Of a DNA stretch of 64,000 bases, positions 35,936 to 44,474 are shown piece by piece. The stretch lies in the NCBI GenBank assembly GCA_964584935.1, contig CAZPBN010000014.1:1-64000 (forward strand), given 5' to 3'. Both the position numbers and the translations under genes were made by a program. Position 1 is the stretch's first letter. Each line of letters starts with the position of its first letter. The notes under the pieces are model-generated. The model searched no databases and was not told the DNA's origin. It worked only from the letters and a program-made list of their open reading frames with translations. This DNA is from CAZPBN01 sp964584935. Its GTDB lineage: Bacteria > Acidobacteriota > Aminicenantia > Aminicenantales > Aminicenantaceae.

Positions 35936-37927
35936 ATGAATAAGAAGAAACTTGTTATAGCCTTTGAAAGTAGAAAACTTTCTTACAGTGCTTTTGAGGT
36001 GGATCTTTACAATTCAGGGGTGAATCAAATTTTGAGTGTTGCTGCTTCAAGAAATCATACTATTTTTCACTTTTCCATGAACGACCTTTATGAGGAATAT
36101 AATATTCCTTACGCTTTCATGTCCAAATTAAAGCTGTCCAAAGATTGGGATGGAAATCAGTTAACTGCCTATCGATACCTTTATAAAGCAGATCAAAAGC
36201 CTATCCCTCTTGCTCAGGTTGATCTCTTTTTCATCCGGGGGGATGATATTCGTCATGAAGGGACACCAAATATCAAAATCCTAAAAAAAGCAGAGGCCCA
36301 TAGCAAATTCATAGAATCTGTTGAAGCAACTATATCCACTATGGACAAATTAAAAACTATTGAGAGGACTCCTCATATTCCTCACCCTGTGACTTTTATT
36401 GTGCATTCCATTGAAGAGGCTTTAGATGCTATAAAGAAACTTCCACAACGAGAAAAGTATTTTATAATTAAAGATCGCTATGGATATGGGTGCGGAAAAC
36501 AAATTCACAGGATTCCGTTTGATGATCCAGACCTTAAAAAGAAAATAAGTGATTATTTGTATAAATATAATTACATCCTTATACAGGAATTTTGCCAGGA
36601 AGTTGCTCATGGAGATATTGTGACCACTTTTTGGGATGAGGAGCTCATTGGATCCATGAGGAGGCTGCCGGCAAAAGGAGAATGGAGAACCAATGCCAGT
36701 CTCGGTGCCGAGGAAATTGGATATAATCTTTCTCCTGAACAGGAAACGATTGTTCGAACTGTGCGCCGGAGTTTTCCAGAATGCCGTTTTTGTTCCGTGG
36801 ATTTGCTTGATTCAGGGAAAATCATTGAATTGAATGCCTTTCCTGGAGGATACGGGTTGATGAAAAATTACAATATATCCATTGGAAAGCTCATTATGGA
36901 TCGGCTTGAAGAAGAACTTTATGTAAAAGCAGCTTCTGAGGAAAGGGCTGCTCTTACCTGGACGACCGAGAGATATGCCGATCGCTTTCCTTCAGGGACG
37001 CAATGGGAGGATATATTTCAATTATATTCTCCGTTTGAAGATGAATTGGAAGTCTATGATGTTTTCAACAAAGAGGAGTATATGGAATCGATATCAGAAC
37101 TTATTTTTTTCGATTCCAAAAGCCCGGAGTTTATTCTTTCAATTCCTCATTCCGGAGTTTTTATTCCTAAAAAATTTAAGAATTATTTTAATCTTGACGG
37201 CAACCATCTTGTTGAAATTGACCTTTATAGTGAATTTCTATATGAATTTCCTGAAGGAATGCATCTCATCTCCCGTTTTGCTCCTTTTTTTGTGGATATG
37301 AATAGAAGTATGGATGGGAACAATGAAGAAGAAAAGATTCCTGGTCATTTGTTGAATCCTCCTCACCAATATTACAATGTGAATAATAAATTATTGCTCA
37401 AAAAAAGCTACACCAGCGAAGAGAAAAACGAAGTGATAGCCTTTTATAATCTTTACCATCGAATTCTCCAGTCTCTCATTGAAAGAATGAAAAGGGAAAG
37501 GGGATACGCTATCATATTTGATTGCCACTCAATGACTTCAATTGGATTGGGAAGAGTGTATGACAAAAAAGAGAAACGGGCAAATTTTGTGATTGGCACA
37601 CTTAAAGGAACTTCCGCTCATTCTCAAATTATTGAGTCTTTTACAGAAAAACTAATCAAACAAATAAAAGTACACGATTTAAATCTTGTTTTGAAAAAAG
37701 ATGTTCCGTTTTCCGGAGGATTCATCACCAGAAAATACAATGATCCTAATAACAAAGTCCATGCCATTCAAATTGAAGTCTCTATGGATACCTATATGCA
37801 TGATCCCGTTATTATAGGCGATCAAAAGATTTATGCTTTTAAACAGCCAAGAATCCGTCATATCAGAAAGGATTTGTTAGAAGCCATTCATTCTGCTTGT
37901 GAAACTGCGGAAAAAATATATCGATAA
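35936..37927 (+). CDS. Fusion: ATP-grasp (glutathione-synthetase-like) + N-formylglutamate amidohydrolase domain
   Basis: 663 residues from ATG 35936 (a GTG lies at 35927; no clear ribosome site). Residues ~1-320 look like an ATP-grasp ligase of the GshB/RimK kind: IRGDDIRHE, KYFIIKDRYGYGCGKQIHRI, LIQEFCQEVAHGDIV, and the metal-binding SVDLLDSGKIIELNAFPGGYG. Residues ~385-660 match the FGase/HutG family: FILSIPHSGVFIP, FVDMNRSMD, FDCHSMTSIG and IQIEVSMDTYM. Known family chemistry would be ATP-driven amide or peptide bond formation and hydrolysis of an N-acyl acidic residue. Having both in one chain suggests processing of a single metabolite. I know of no characterised protein with this layout. 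Confidence 0.75.
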   Translation: MNKKKLVIAFESRKLSYSAFEVDLYNSGVNQILSVAASRNHTIFHFSMNDLYEEYNIPYAFMSKLKLSKDWDGNQLTAYRYLYKADQKPIPLAQVDLFFIRGDDIRHEGTPNIKILKKAEAHSKFIESVEATISTMDKLKTIERTPHIPHPVTFIVHSIEEALDAIKKLPQREKYFIIKDRYGYGCGKQIHRIPFDDPDLKKKISDYLYKYNYILIQEFCQEVAHGDIVTTFWDEELIGSMRRLPAKGEWRTNASLGAEEIGYNLSPEQETIVRTVRRSFPECRFCSVDLLDSGKIIELNAFPGGYGLMKNYNISIGKLIMDRLEEELYVKAASEERAALTWTTERYADRFPSGTQWEDIFQLYSPFEDELEVYDVFNKEEYMESISELIFFDSKSPEFILSIPHSGVFIPKKFKNYFNLDGNHLVEIDLYSEFLYEFPEGMHLISRFAPFFVDMNRSMDGNNEEEKIPGHLLNPPHQYYNVNNKLLLKKSYTSEEKNEVIAFYNLYHRILQSLIERMKRERGYAIIFDCHSMTSIGLGRVYDKKEKRANFVIGTLKGTSAHSQIIESFTEKLIKQIKVHDLNLVLKKDVPFSGGFITRKYNDPNNKVHAIQIEVSMDTYMHDPVIIGDQKIYAFKQPRIRHIRKDLLEAIHSACETAEKIYR

Positions 37928-38128
37928 AAAGATTGAACGTAAATACATATCTCCGTTTTATACAGAATGTCATCTGAGATATTAGATGTGTGATTAAGAT
38001 ATTTGATAAGGTTATTTTATATCTAATATCATCAAACATCTCACTTCTTGCGTTGATCGATTATTCTTATTTTGACTTTTATTAGGTCTCTATGATATCT
38101 ATGAAGAGTAAACAAAGCGATAAAAAAT

Positions 38129-38857
38129 ATGAAAAAAAAAACTGATATATCTGATTTATTACCTTATCCGGGACGTTTGATTCTTTTAGGAAAGGATCAA
38201 ACAGGAGAAAATTATGTGGCTGTTTACGCCATAACAGGGAGGTCCCCATCCAGTCAGAAACGAAGTCTAGAGCGGGACAATGAACAAGTCAAAGTCATTC
38301 CTGGTAATAAAGATGTTTTAGAGAGAGGAAATCCGGATTTGTTAATCTATCCGGCAATGATTATTAAAAATGGAATCGCTGTCAGTAATGGAAAACAGAC
38401 CAAAGATTTAGCAAATAATATGAATCCGGAAAAAAATCCGGTTGACATTTTTTGCAATGCTTTAAAACGCTGGAAATACGAACCGGATAACCCCCATTTC
38501 ACCCCAAGAATTAGCGGGATTATTCTACAAAGTGGCAGAGCAGGACTTTGTATCATTAAAAGAGCGGATAATGGGGGGATTATTAAAAATTATTTTGAAT
38601 TTCCCCTTATTGAAGGAAAAGGGAACGTTCTGTCAACCTATGGGGGAAAAAACAATGATCCTCTTCCTTCATTTAAAGGAGAACCGCGACTATTGGATAT
38701 AAAAGAAGTGACAGCCGAAAATACGGCTTCAGATATATACCATAGAATGGCTCCGGAAAGGCAGGAAAAAGACTTCAGAGTAGCTGTGGTTTGCGTTTAT
38801 TGGAATATAAAATCCGGAGAATACACAGTTCATATCATCAATAGAACGAAAGGATAA
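38129..38857 (+). CDS. purO: IMP cyclohydrolase, archaeal PurO type
   Basis: 242 residues. PYPGRLILLGKDQTGENYVAVYAITGRSPSSQ, with NPDLLIYPAM and NGKQT, is the pattern of PurO-type IMP cyclohydrolase (four-layer alpha-beta-beta-alpha fold), first known in archaea. It closes FAICAR to IMP. It lies 9 bp before a stand-alone AICAR transformylase, so the pair replaces bifunctional PurH. A few bacterial lineages carry the same pair. No ribosome site is obvious. Confidence 0.82.
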   Translation: MKKKTDISDLLPYPGRLILLGKDQTGENYVAVYAITGRSPSSQKRSLERDNEQVKVIPGNKDVLERGNPDLLIYPAMIIKNGIAVSNGKQTKDLANNMNPEKNPVDIFCNALKRWKYEPDNPHFTPRISGIILQSGRAGLCIIKRADNGGIIKNYFEFPLIEGKGNVLSTYGGKNNDPLPSFKGEPRLLDIKEVTAENTASDIYHRMAPERQEKDFRVAVVCVYWNIKSGEYTVHIINRTKG

Positions 38858-38866
38858 TGAATTAAC

Positions 38867-39946
38867 ATGGGAAATATTGATAAGAAATCCAGGGCTCAAT
38901 ACCGGACAAAAGTCGAAGAGAAATTTCCAGACAAAATAAAGTTTGGGAAATCGAAATATATTAAAAAATTGTCCATGCGGTACGGAGAAAATCCTGGATA
39001 CCCGGCAGCTTTTTATTCAGAAAAGGATGCATCTGGACCTAATTTGGCAAATATTGAAGTTCTGAAAGAAGGAAAGAAAGGTCTGAGTTATATCAATATC
39101 GGAGATATGGATCTGGGGCAGAGGCTTGTTATCAAGTTGAATAAAATTTATGAAGGAAAGAATATATGTGTTTTGATAAAGCATGAAATTCCAAGCGGTG
39201 TGGCTATGGGAGAGGATTCTCTGGAAACGTTTAACAAAGCATGGGGATGTGATCCCCTCTCAAATTTTGGGAGTGTGAATGTCTTTAATTATAAAATAGA
39301 TAAATCTGTTGCAGAGCTTATTGTTGAAAGCAAAAGAAACGTTGAAGTTGTTTTTGCTCCTTCATATCACAAAGAAGCTATGGATATTTTGTCTGCAAGA
39401 AAACCCTTGAGAGTGGTTCGAATGGAAGCAGATATTCATAAAGAGCCGCTGGATAATGGATTGGAATTCAAACGAGTGGCAGGAGGCATTTTATTGCAGA
39501 AAAGGTTTGATTCAAAAATAGTCTCCCCTGATGATGTTGAAGTGGTATCTGATAAAAAACCGTCTCCAAATGAAATGAATGCCCTGATTTTCAACTGGAT
39601 CGTTGCCTGTTATACCCGTTCCAATGCTATTGTTATTGGAAAAGAAGATAAGGTGCATGGGATTGGTTCGGGACAGAGAAGCAGGATCGATGCAACCGAA
39701 AATGCTATCAAATTTTCCAAAAGGGGATACGGAGCCGAAGATTGTGTTATGGCATCGGATGCCTTTATGCCTTTTCCAGATGTGGTGGAGATGGCTTCTC
39801 AAAACAAAATCAAAGCCATTATATTTCCGCTTGGTTCCATAAGGGATAAAGAAGTGATTCAAAGAGCCAATGAACTCAATATTGCCATGGTGGCTACAAG
39901 AAAACCAAAAGAAACTAGTTGTGAACGAAGTTTTTTGCATCGATAA
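38867..39946 (+). CDS. Stand-alone AICAR transformylase (PurH C-terminal type)
   Basis: 359 residues. MRYGENPGYPAAFY corresponds to the RYGENPH motif; IKHEIPSGVAMG to KHxNPCG, with Ser in place of the common Cys; DPLSNFGSVNVFN to DPxSAFGG. The N-terminal MGS-like cyclohydrolase domain of PurH is absent, and PurO upstream supplies that step. It transfers formyl from 10-formyl-tetrahydrofolate to AICAR. The extreme C-terminus (KETSCERSFLHR) departs from the usual short FRH ending, perhaps a local frameshift. Confidence 0.82.
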   Translation: MGNIDKKSRAQYRTKVEEKFPDKIKFGKSKYIKKLSMRYGENPGYPAAFYSEKDASGPNLANIEVLKEGKKGLSYINIGDMDLGQRLVIKLNKIYEGKNICVLIKHEIPSGVAMGEDSLETFNKAWGCDPLSNFGSVNVFNYKIDKSVAELIVESKRNVEVVFAPSYHKEAMDILSARKPLRVVRMEADIHKEPLDNGLEFKRVAGGILLQKRFDSKIVSPDDVEVVSDKKPSPNEMNALIFNWIVACYTRSNAIVIGKEDKVHGIGSGQRSRIDATENAIKFSKRGYGAEDCVMASDAFMPFPDVVEMASQNKIKAIIFPLGSIRDKEVIQRANELNIAMVATRKPKETSCERSFLHR

Positions 39947-40007
39947 CTCAAAATAAACCTTAAAAAATCGGAAAAACTCAAAAAATAACAATAATTCTAT
40001 AAATAAA

Positions 40008-40037
40008 CTTGACAAACGAACGCTCAAGTTATATATT
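40008..40037 (+). promoter_or_regulatory. dnaK promoter with HAIR-like HspR operator
   Basis: CTTGACA (40008-40014), 7 bp, GCTCAAG (40022-40028) matches the HAIR layout (CTTGAGT-N7-ACTCAAG) in all outer positions. It overlaps the -35 TTGACA (40009-40014); the -10 is TATATT (40032-40037) at a 17-bp spacing. HspR is encoded three genes downstream. Confidence 0.75.
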
Positions 40038-40065
40038 AGAAAAGTACTAAAATAGGAGGAAATAA

Positions 40066-42012
40066 ATGGCTAAAATTATAGGAATTGATCTTGGAACAAC
40101 AAATTCAGTTGTTGGAGTGACCGAAGGTGATAAGCCGGTTATTATCGCGAATGAAGAAGGAGGACGGACAACTCCGTCAGTCGTTGCGTTTAATGAAAAA
40201 GGAGAAAGGCTTGTTGGGCAGGTTGCCAAGAGACAGCGGATAACAAATCCAGAGAATACAATCTATTCGATCAAGCGGTTTATGGGACGTCGGTATAAAG
40301 AAGTGCCTGAAGAGATCAAACAGGTTCCTTTTAAAGTCACCGAAGCTTCCAATGGAGATGTGAGGATAGAGGCTTTAGGAAAGAAATATGCTCCACCTGA
40401 AATATCATCAATTGTTCTTAGAAAAATGAAAAAAGCAGCTGAAGACTATCTTGGAGAAAAAGTGGAAAAAGCAGTGATCACAGTTCCTGCTTATTTTAAC
40501 GACAGTCAGAGAAAAGCAACCAAAGACGCAGGAAAAATTGCCGGTATGGAAGTAGTCCGGATCATAAATGAGCCCACAGCTGCTGCTCTTGCTTACGGAA
40601 TGGACAAGAAAAAGGATCAGACCATTGCTGTTTATGATTTTGGTGGAGGAACATTTGATATTTCGATTCTTGAAGTAGGTGAGGGAATCGTTGAAGTAAA
40701 GTCAACCCACGGTGACACTCACTTAGGAGGAGATGATATTGACCAGGAAGTACAGGATTGGCTGGTTGCTGAGTTTAAAAAGGAATCTGGTGTTGACTTA
40801 TCAAAAGACAAAATGGCTCTTCAGAGACTAAAGGAAGCTGCGGAAAAAGCTAAGATGGAACTCTCATCAACCATGGAAACTGAAATCAATCTTCCCTTTA
40901 TCACAGCAGATTCTTCTGGCCCCAAACATCTTCTTATGAAGCTTTCAAGGTCAAAGTTAGAACAATTAATGGATGATATTGTGAGTCGAACGATTGATCC
41001 TTGCAATAAAGCTTTAGAAGATGCTGGGTTGAAAAAGGGAGATATAGACGAAGTCATATTAGTGGGAGGATCCACAAGAATTCCTAAAGTCCAGCAATTG
41101 GTTAAAGATCTTTTTGGAAAAGAACCCCATAAGGGAGTGAATCCGGATGAAGTGGTTGCCACAGGAGCCTGTATCCAAGGAGCTGTTTTATCCGGTGATG
41201 TGAAGGATGTCCTTCTCTTGGATGTCACACCATTAACTCTGGGGATTGAAACCCTGGGTGGTGTTTTCACAAAAATGATTCCAAGAAATACAACCATCCC
41301 TACAAAGAAGACAGAAATATTCTCTACAGCGTCAGATAATCAACCGAGTGTTGAAGTGCATGTGTTACAGGGAGAAAGAGAAATGGCTGCTCATAACAGA
41401 ACATTAGGTAGATTCCATCTGGATGGAATTCCTCCCGCACCTAGAGGAGTTCCCAAAATCGAAGTGACATTTGATATCGATGCGAATGGGATTCTGCATG
41501 TTTCTGCAAAAGACACAGGAACAGGAAAAGAGCAGGCTATAACCATAACTGGGCACAGTGGTCTGGATGATAAAGAAGTAGAGAGAATGGTCAATGATGC
41601 GGAATCTCATGCTGATGAAGATAAAAAAAGAAGAGAAGTTATTGATGCCAAAAACCAGGCAGACCAAATGGTTTATAACCTGGAAAAGATGTTAAGGGAA
41701 AATAAAGATAAAATTTCTGAAAGCGATGCTCAGCAGATACAGAAAGAAATAGATAACACCAAAAAAGCTATAGAAAGTGAAGATGCGGAAAAGATAAAAC
41801 AGGCAATGGATGCCTTGTCCAAAGCTTCCCATAAATTAACTGAAACAATGTATCAGCAAACAGCACAACAACAAACTCAACAGGGAGCTTCGCAGCAACA
41901 GCAGTCATCTGCAGGTGATCAGCAGCAGAGCGAGGCTGAGTCCTCTAAAAATTCAAGTGAGGAAGAAGTGATCGATGCTGAAGTTGTGGATGAAGACAAG
42001 AAAGAAAAGTAA
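40066..42012 (+). CDS. dnaK: Hsp70 chaperone DnaK
   Basis: 648 residues. The N-terminal ATPase has IGIDLGTTNSVV, the phosphate loops VYDFGGGTFDIS and VGGSTRIPKVQ; the substrate-binding domain follows from ~385, and the tail is Gln/Ser-rich and ends in EEEVIDAEVVDEDKKEK, near the classic EEVVDAEF-type end. AGGAGG lies 7 bp before ATG 40066. It refolds proteins with DnaJ (next gene). No grpE lies in this operon, which is unusual. Regulated by the HAIR-like operator above. Confidence 0.97.
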   Translation: MAKIIGIDLGTTNSVVGVTEGDKPVIIANEEGGRTTPSVVAFNEKGERLVGQVAKRQRITNPENTIYSIKRFMGRRYKEVPEEIKQVPFKVTEASNGDVRIEALGKKYAPPEISSIVLRKMKKAAEDYLGEKVEKAVITVPAYFNDSQRKATKDAGKIAGMEVVRIINEPTAAALAYGMDKKKDQTIAVYDFGGGTFDISILEVGEGIVEVKSTHGDTHLGGDDIDQEVQDWLVAEFKKESGVDLSKDKMALQRLKEAAEKAKMELSSTMETEINLPFITADSSGPKHLLMKLSRSKLEQLMDDIVSRTIDPCNKALEDAGLKKGDIDEVILVGGSTRIPKVQQLVKDLFGKEPHKGVNPDEVVATGACIQGAVLSGDVKDVLLLDVTPLTLGIETLGGVFTKMIPRNTTIPTKKTEIFSTASDNQPSVEVHVLQGEREMAAHNRTLGRFHLDGIPPAPRGVPKIEVTFDIDANGILHVSAKDTGTGKEQAITITGHSGLDDKEVERMVNDAESHADEDKKRREVIDAKNQADQMVYNLEKMLRENKDKISESDAQQIQKEIDNTKKAIESEDAEKIKQAMDALSKASHKLTETMYQQTAQQQTQQGASQQQQSSAGDQQQSEAESSKNSSEEEVIDAEVVDEDKKEK

Positions 42013-42017
42013 ATACG

Positions 42018-42076
42018 AAAGCCTGGAATGCATTGACAAAAGTCAATCTATGACCATGTGAATCATTCCAGGCTTT
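42018..42076 (+). terminator. Branched hairpin between dnaK and dnaJ
   Basis: Outer stem of 13 bp (42018-42030 with 42064-42076) encloses a second small hairpin, ATTGAC-AAAA-GTCAAT (42032-42047). A short T run (TTTT) ends the right arm. Possibly an attenuator or a stabilising/processing element that sets the DnaK:DnaJ ratio. Confidence 0.6.
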
Positions 42077-42096
42077 TCATATGAAGATTTTCTGTT

Positions 42097-43218
42097 ATGG
42101 AAAAAGATTATTATAAAATACTGGGAGTTGATAAAAAAGCTTCAGCGAGTGATATAAAGAAAGCCTATCGAAAACTCGCCAGAAAATACCATCCTGACCT
42201 AAATCCAGGAGACAAGGAAGCTGAAACAAAATTCAAAGAAATACAAGAAGCTTATTCTGTTTTAAGCGATCCAAAGAAAAAAAGTCAGTATGACCAATTT
42301 GGCTATGTTGGTGGTGCCCCTCCGGGAGGAGAACAGTATCAATACAGGTCATCCTCAGGGTTTGAAGGATTCAACTTTTCTGATTTTGGCACATCATCCT
42401 TTAGAGATTTTTTTGACAATATATTCGGTTTTGGTGCCAAACAGACGGCAGGATTTGATAAACAACAAGTTGCCAGAGGTGAAGATCTACACTACTCCAT
42501 GAAAATAAGCTTTATGGATGCTGTGAATGGAGTTGAAACCCGGATTAAATTAACTCATATGGTCCCCTGCAGTGTGTGCAAGGGGAGCGGTGCTATTCAA
42601 ACGGGAGCGCAGAATACATGTCCTCAGTGCAGAGGCAGTGGATATAGTAATGTCCAGAGAGGATTTATGAGATTTTCAAGTCCCTGTCCCCTTTGTAATG
42701 GAACAGGAAAGACAAGAGGAGAAGAATGCTCTGCCTGTTACGGCCAAGGTCTTGTTCAAAAAACAGAATTGATTAATGTGAGGATTCCAGCAGGAGTGGA
42801 TACCGGATCCAAAGTCCGAATAGCTGGAAAAGGAAATGCTGGAAGGAATGGAGGCCCACCGGGAGATTTATTCATTATGATTAAAGTGGATCCGCATAAT
42901 TTGTTTAGAAGAGAAGGATCTAATATCTATGTGAAAATTCCTATCACCGTTCCTGAGGCTACCCTGGGTGCCAAGATTGAAGTTCCGACTTTATTCGGAA
43001 AGACTATGATCAAAATACCTCCTGGAACCAAATCCGGACAAAAATTCAGAATAAAAAATAAAGGAGCTCCCATAATCAAAAAGAAGGCGAGAGGTGACCA
43101 ATTTGTAGAGGTAACCATTGTTCCTCCTCCCTTCAATGATGAAAGAATTAGAGAAATGATGAGAGAATTGGGAAAAATCTCTGATCAAAATCCAAGAGAG
43201 AAAATGGTGTCTGGCTAA
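42097..43218 (+). CDS. dnaJ: Hsp40 co-chaperone DnaJ
   Basis: 373 residues. The J domain (DYYKILGVDKKAS, HPDLNPGD) stimulates DnaK ATPase; a Gly/Phe-rich linker (~residues 75-120) follows, then four zinc-finger repeats (CSVCKGSG, CPQCRGSG, CPLCNGTG, CSACYGQG) and the C-terminal client-binding domains. Full-length type I DnaJ. It is separated from dnaK by a branched hairpin and is followed at 1 bp by hspR. Confidence 0.96.
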   Translation: MEKDYYKILGVDKKASASDIKKAYRKLARKYHPDLNPGDKEAETKFKEIQEAYSVLSDPKKKSQYDQFGYVGGAPPGGEQYQYRSSSGFEGFNFSDFGTSSFRDFFDNIFGFGAKQTAGFDKQQVARGEDLHYSMKISFMDAVNGVETRIKLTHMVPCSVCKGSGAIQTGAQNTCPQCRGSGYSNVQRGFMRFSSPCPLCNGTGKTRGEECSACYGQGLVQKTELINVRIPAGVDTGSKVRIAGKGNAGRNGGPPGDLFIMIKVDPHNLFRREGSNIYVKIPITVPEATLGAKIEVPTLFGKTMIKIPPGTKSGQKFRIKNKGAPIIKKKARGDQFVEVTIVPPPFNDERIREMMRELGKISDQNPREKMVSG

Positions 43219-43219
43219 A

Positions 43220-43615
43220 ATGAAAGAAGAAAAAAATCCAAAGGATTTTTATCATATAAGCAGCGTTGCCCGGATGTATAATATACATCCCCAAACACTG
43301 AGATTATATGAAAAAGAAGGATTGTTGAGACCTTCAAGAAGTGAAGGAAACACAAGGACTTATACAAAGAATGATCTGGAGAGGCTTGAGCTGATATTGA
43401 ATCTGGTCCGTGATCTGGGTGTGAATCTTGCAGGAGTTGAAGTCATAATCAATATGAGAGAAAAAATAGAAAGAATTGAGAAAGAAGTTGATGAATTTCT
43501 TAATTATATAAGAAGAGAGTTTTTTGAGGGAAGAGAAGAAGAGTTTGACAGGAGAAAAAAAAGCCTCATCCATATAAATCCTGGAAAAATTGTCAAAATA
43601 GAAAAATCGGATTAA
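43220..43615 (+). CDS. hspR: HspR, MerR-family heat-shock repressor
   Basis: 131 residues. YHISSVARMYNIHPQTLRLYEKEGLLRPSRSEGNTRTYTKNDLERL is the MerR-type winged-helix start typical of HspR; a coiled coil follows (~75-110, MREKIERIEKEVDEFL). In actinobacteria HspR binds HAIR sites with DnaK as co-repressor and represses the dnaK operon. A HAIR-like site over the dnaK -35 in this window supports the same circuit here. It begins 1 bp after the dnaJ stop. Confidence 0.88.
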   Translation: MKEEKNPKDFYHISSVARMYNIHPQTLRLYEKEGLLRPSRSEGNTRTYTKNDLERLELILNLVRDLGVNLAGVEVIINMREKIERIEKEVDEFLNYIRREFFEGREEEFDRRKKSLIHINPGKIVKIEKSD

Positions 43616-43628
43616 AATACACTCTGCA

Positions 43629-44474
43629 ATGCGGAATTACCAAGACTATTTCGAACTAAAGGATTTAAAGCAGTATCTCCGTCAGATTTCAAAATATAAG
43701 TCTCTGAGTCCAGAAGAAGAAAAAAAGCTGGGGAAACAGATAAAAAAAGGAAATAAAGAAGCACTAGAAAAATTAATAAAAGCTAATTTAAAATTTGTTG
43801 TTTCTTATGTAAAAAAATATAAGGGGATGGGAATCAGTTTCATGGATCTCATCCATGAAGGAAATATCGGACTTATAGAGGCAGCGAAAAGGTTTGATCC
43901 GGACAAAAATGTTAAGTTTATTTCTTATGCTGTTTGGTGGATCAGACAGGCGATCATTCATGCCTTATCCCGATATTCAAGGATTTATCATCTTCCCCAG
44001 AAGCTATCAGATCAAATATCCGGAATGAAAAAGAAAAAAGCAAAGCTCAAAAATGAACTGGGAAGAGAACCGACAAGAGAAGAGATTGCAAAAATAATGG
44101 AGATTGAAACAGGGGATATCGAAGAACTTGAAATGCTGGATGAAAAGAATGTTTCGTTAAGTGATAAAAGTTATGATGATGAGAGACAACTGGAAGAAAA
44201 GGTGGAAGATTCCATGGTTCCATCTGTGGAATATATGATTATAAGATCATCGATAAAAAAACAGATAAGGGCTTTACTGGAAGAGCTGGATGAAAAAGAA
44301 GCGCGTGTGTTAAAATTAAGATTTGGGCTGGGTGACGAACAACCTCGAACGCTCCAGGAGATTGGAGATATGTTGAATTTAACGAGAGAAAGAATAAGAC
44401 AGATAGAAAACAAAGCCATGAAAAGATTATCCCGCTCTCAAAAAATGCAGCAGCTGCGAGGATATTTAAACTGA
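43629..44474 (+). CDS. Short sigma-70 family factor (RpoD/RpoH-like, no region 1.1)
   Basis: 281 residues. Region 1.2 (DLKQYLRQISKYKSLSPEEE), region 2 (ANLKFVVSYVKKYKGMG, DLIHEGNIGLIEAAKRFDP, FISYAVWWIRQAIIHAL), region 3 (REPTREEIAKIM) and region 4 (LKLRFGLGD, TLQEIGDMLNLTRERIRQIENKAMKRL) are complete. It lacks the long acidic N-terminus and insert of a full RpoD. It could be the main sigma in a reduced form or an alternative heat-shock factor; co-transcription with hspR favours stress use. Its stop overlaps the next ATG (TGATG). Confidence 0.88.
   Translation: MRNYQDYFELKDLKQYLRQISKYKSLSPEEEKKLGKQIKKGNKEALEKLIKANLKFVVSYVKKYKGMGISFMDLIHEGNIGLIEAAKRFDPDKNVKFISYAVWWIRQAIIHALSRYSRIYHLPQKLSDQISGMKKKKAKLKNELGREPTREEIAKIMEIETGDIEELEMLDEKNVSLSDKSYDDERQLEEKVEDSMVPSVEYMIIRSSIKKQIRALLEELDEKEARVLKLRFGLGDEQPRTLQEIGDMLNLTRERIRQIENKAMKRLSRSQKMQQLRGYLN

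Noticed and set aside
40821..41297. 158-aa minus-strand frame
   Set aside because: Antisense to the conserved dnaK ATPase region; a common coding shadow.
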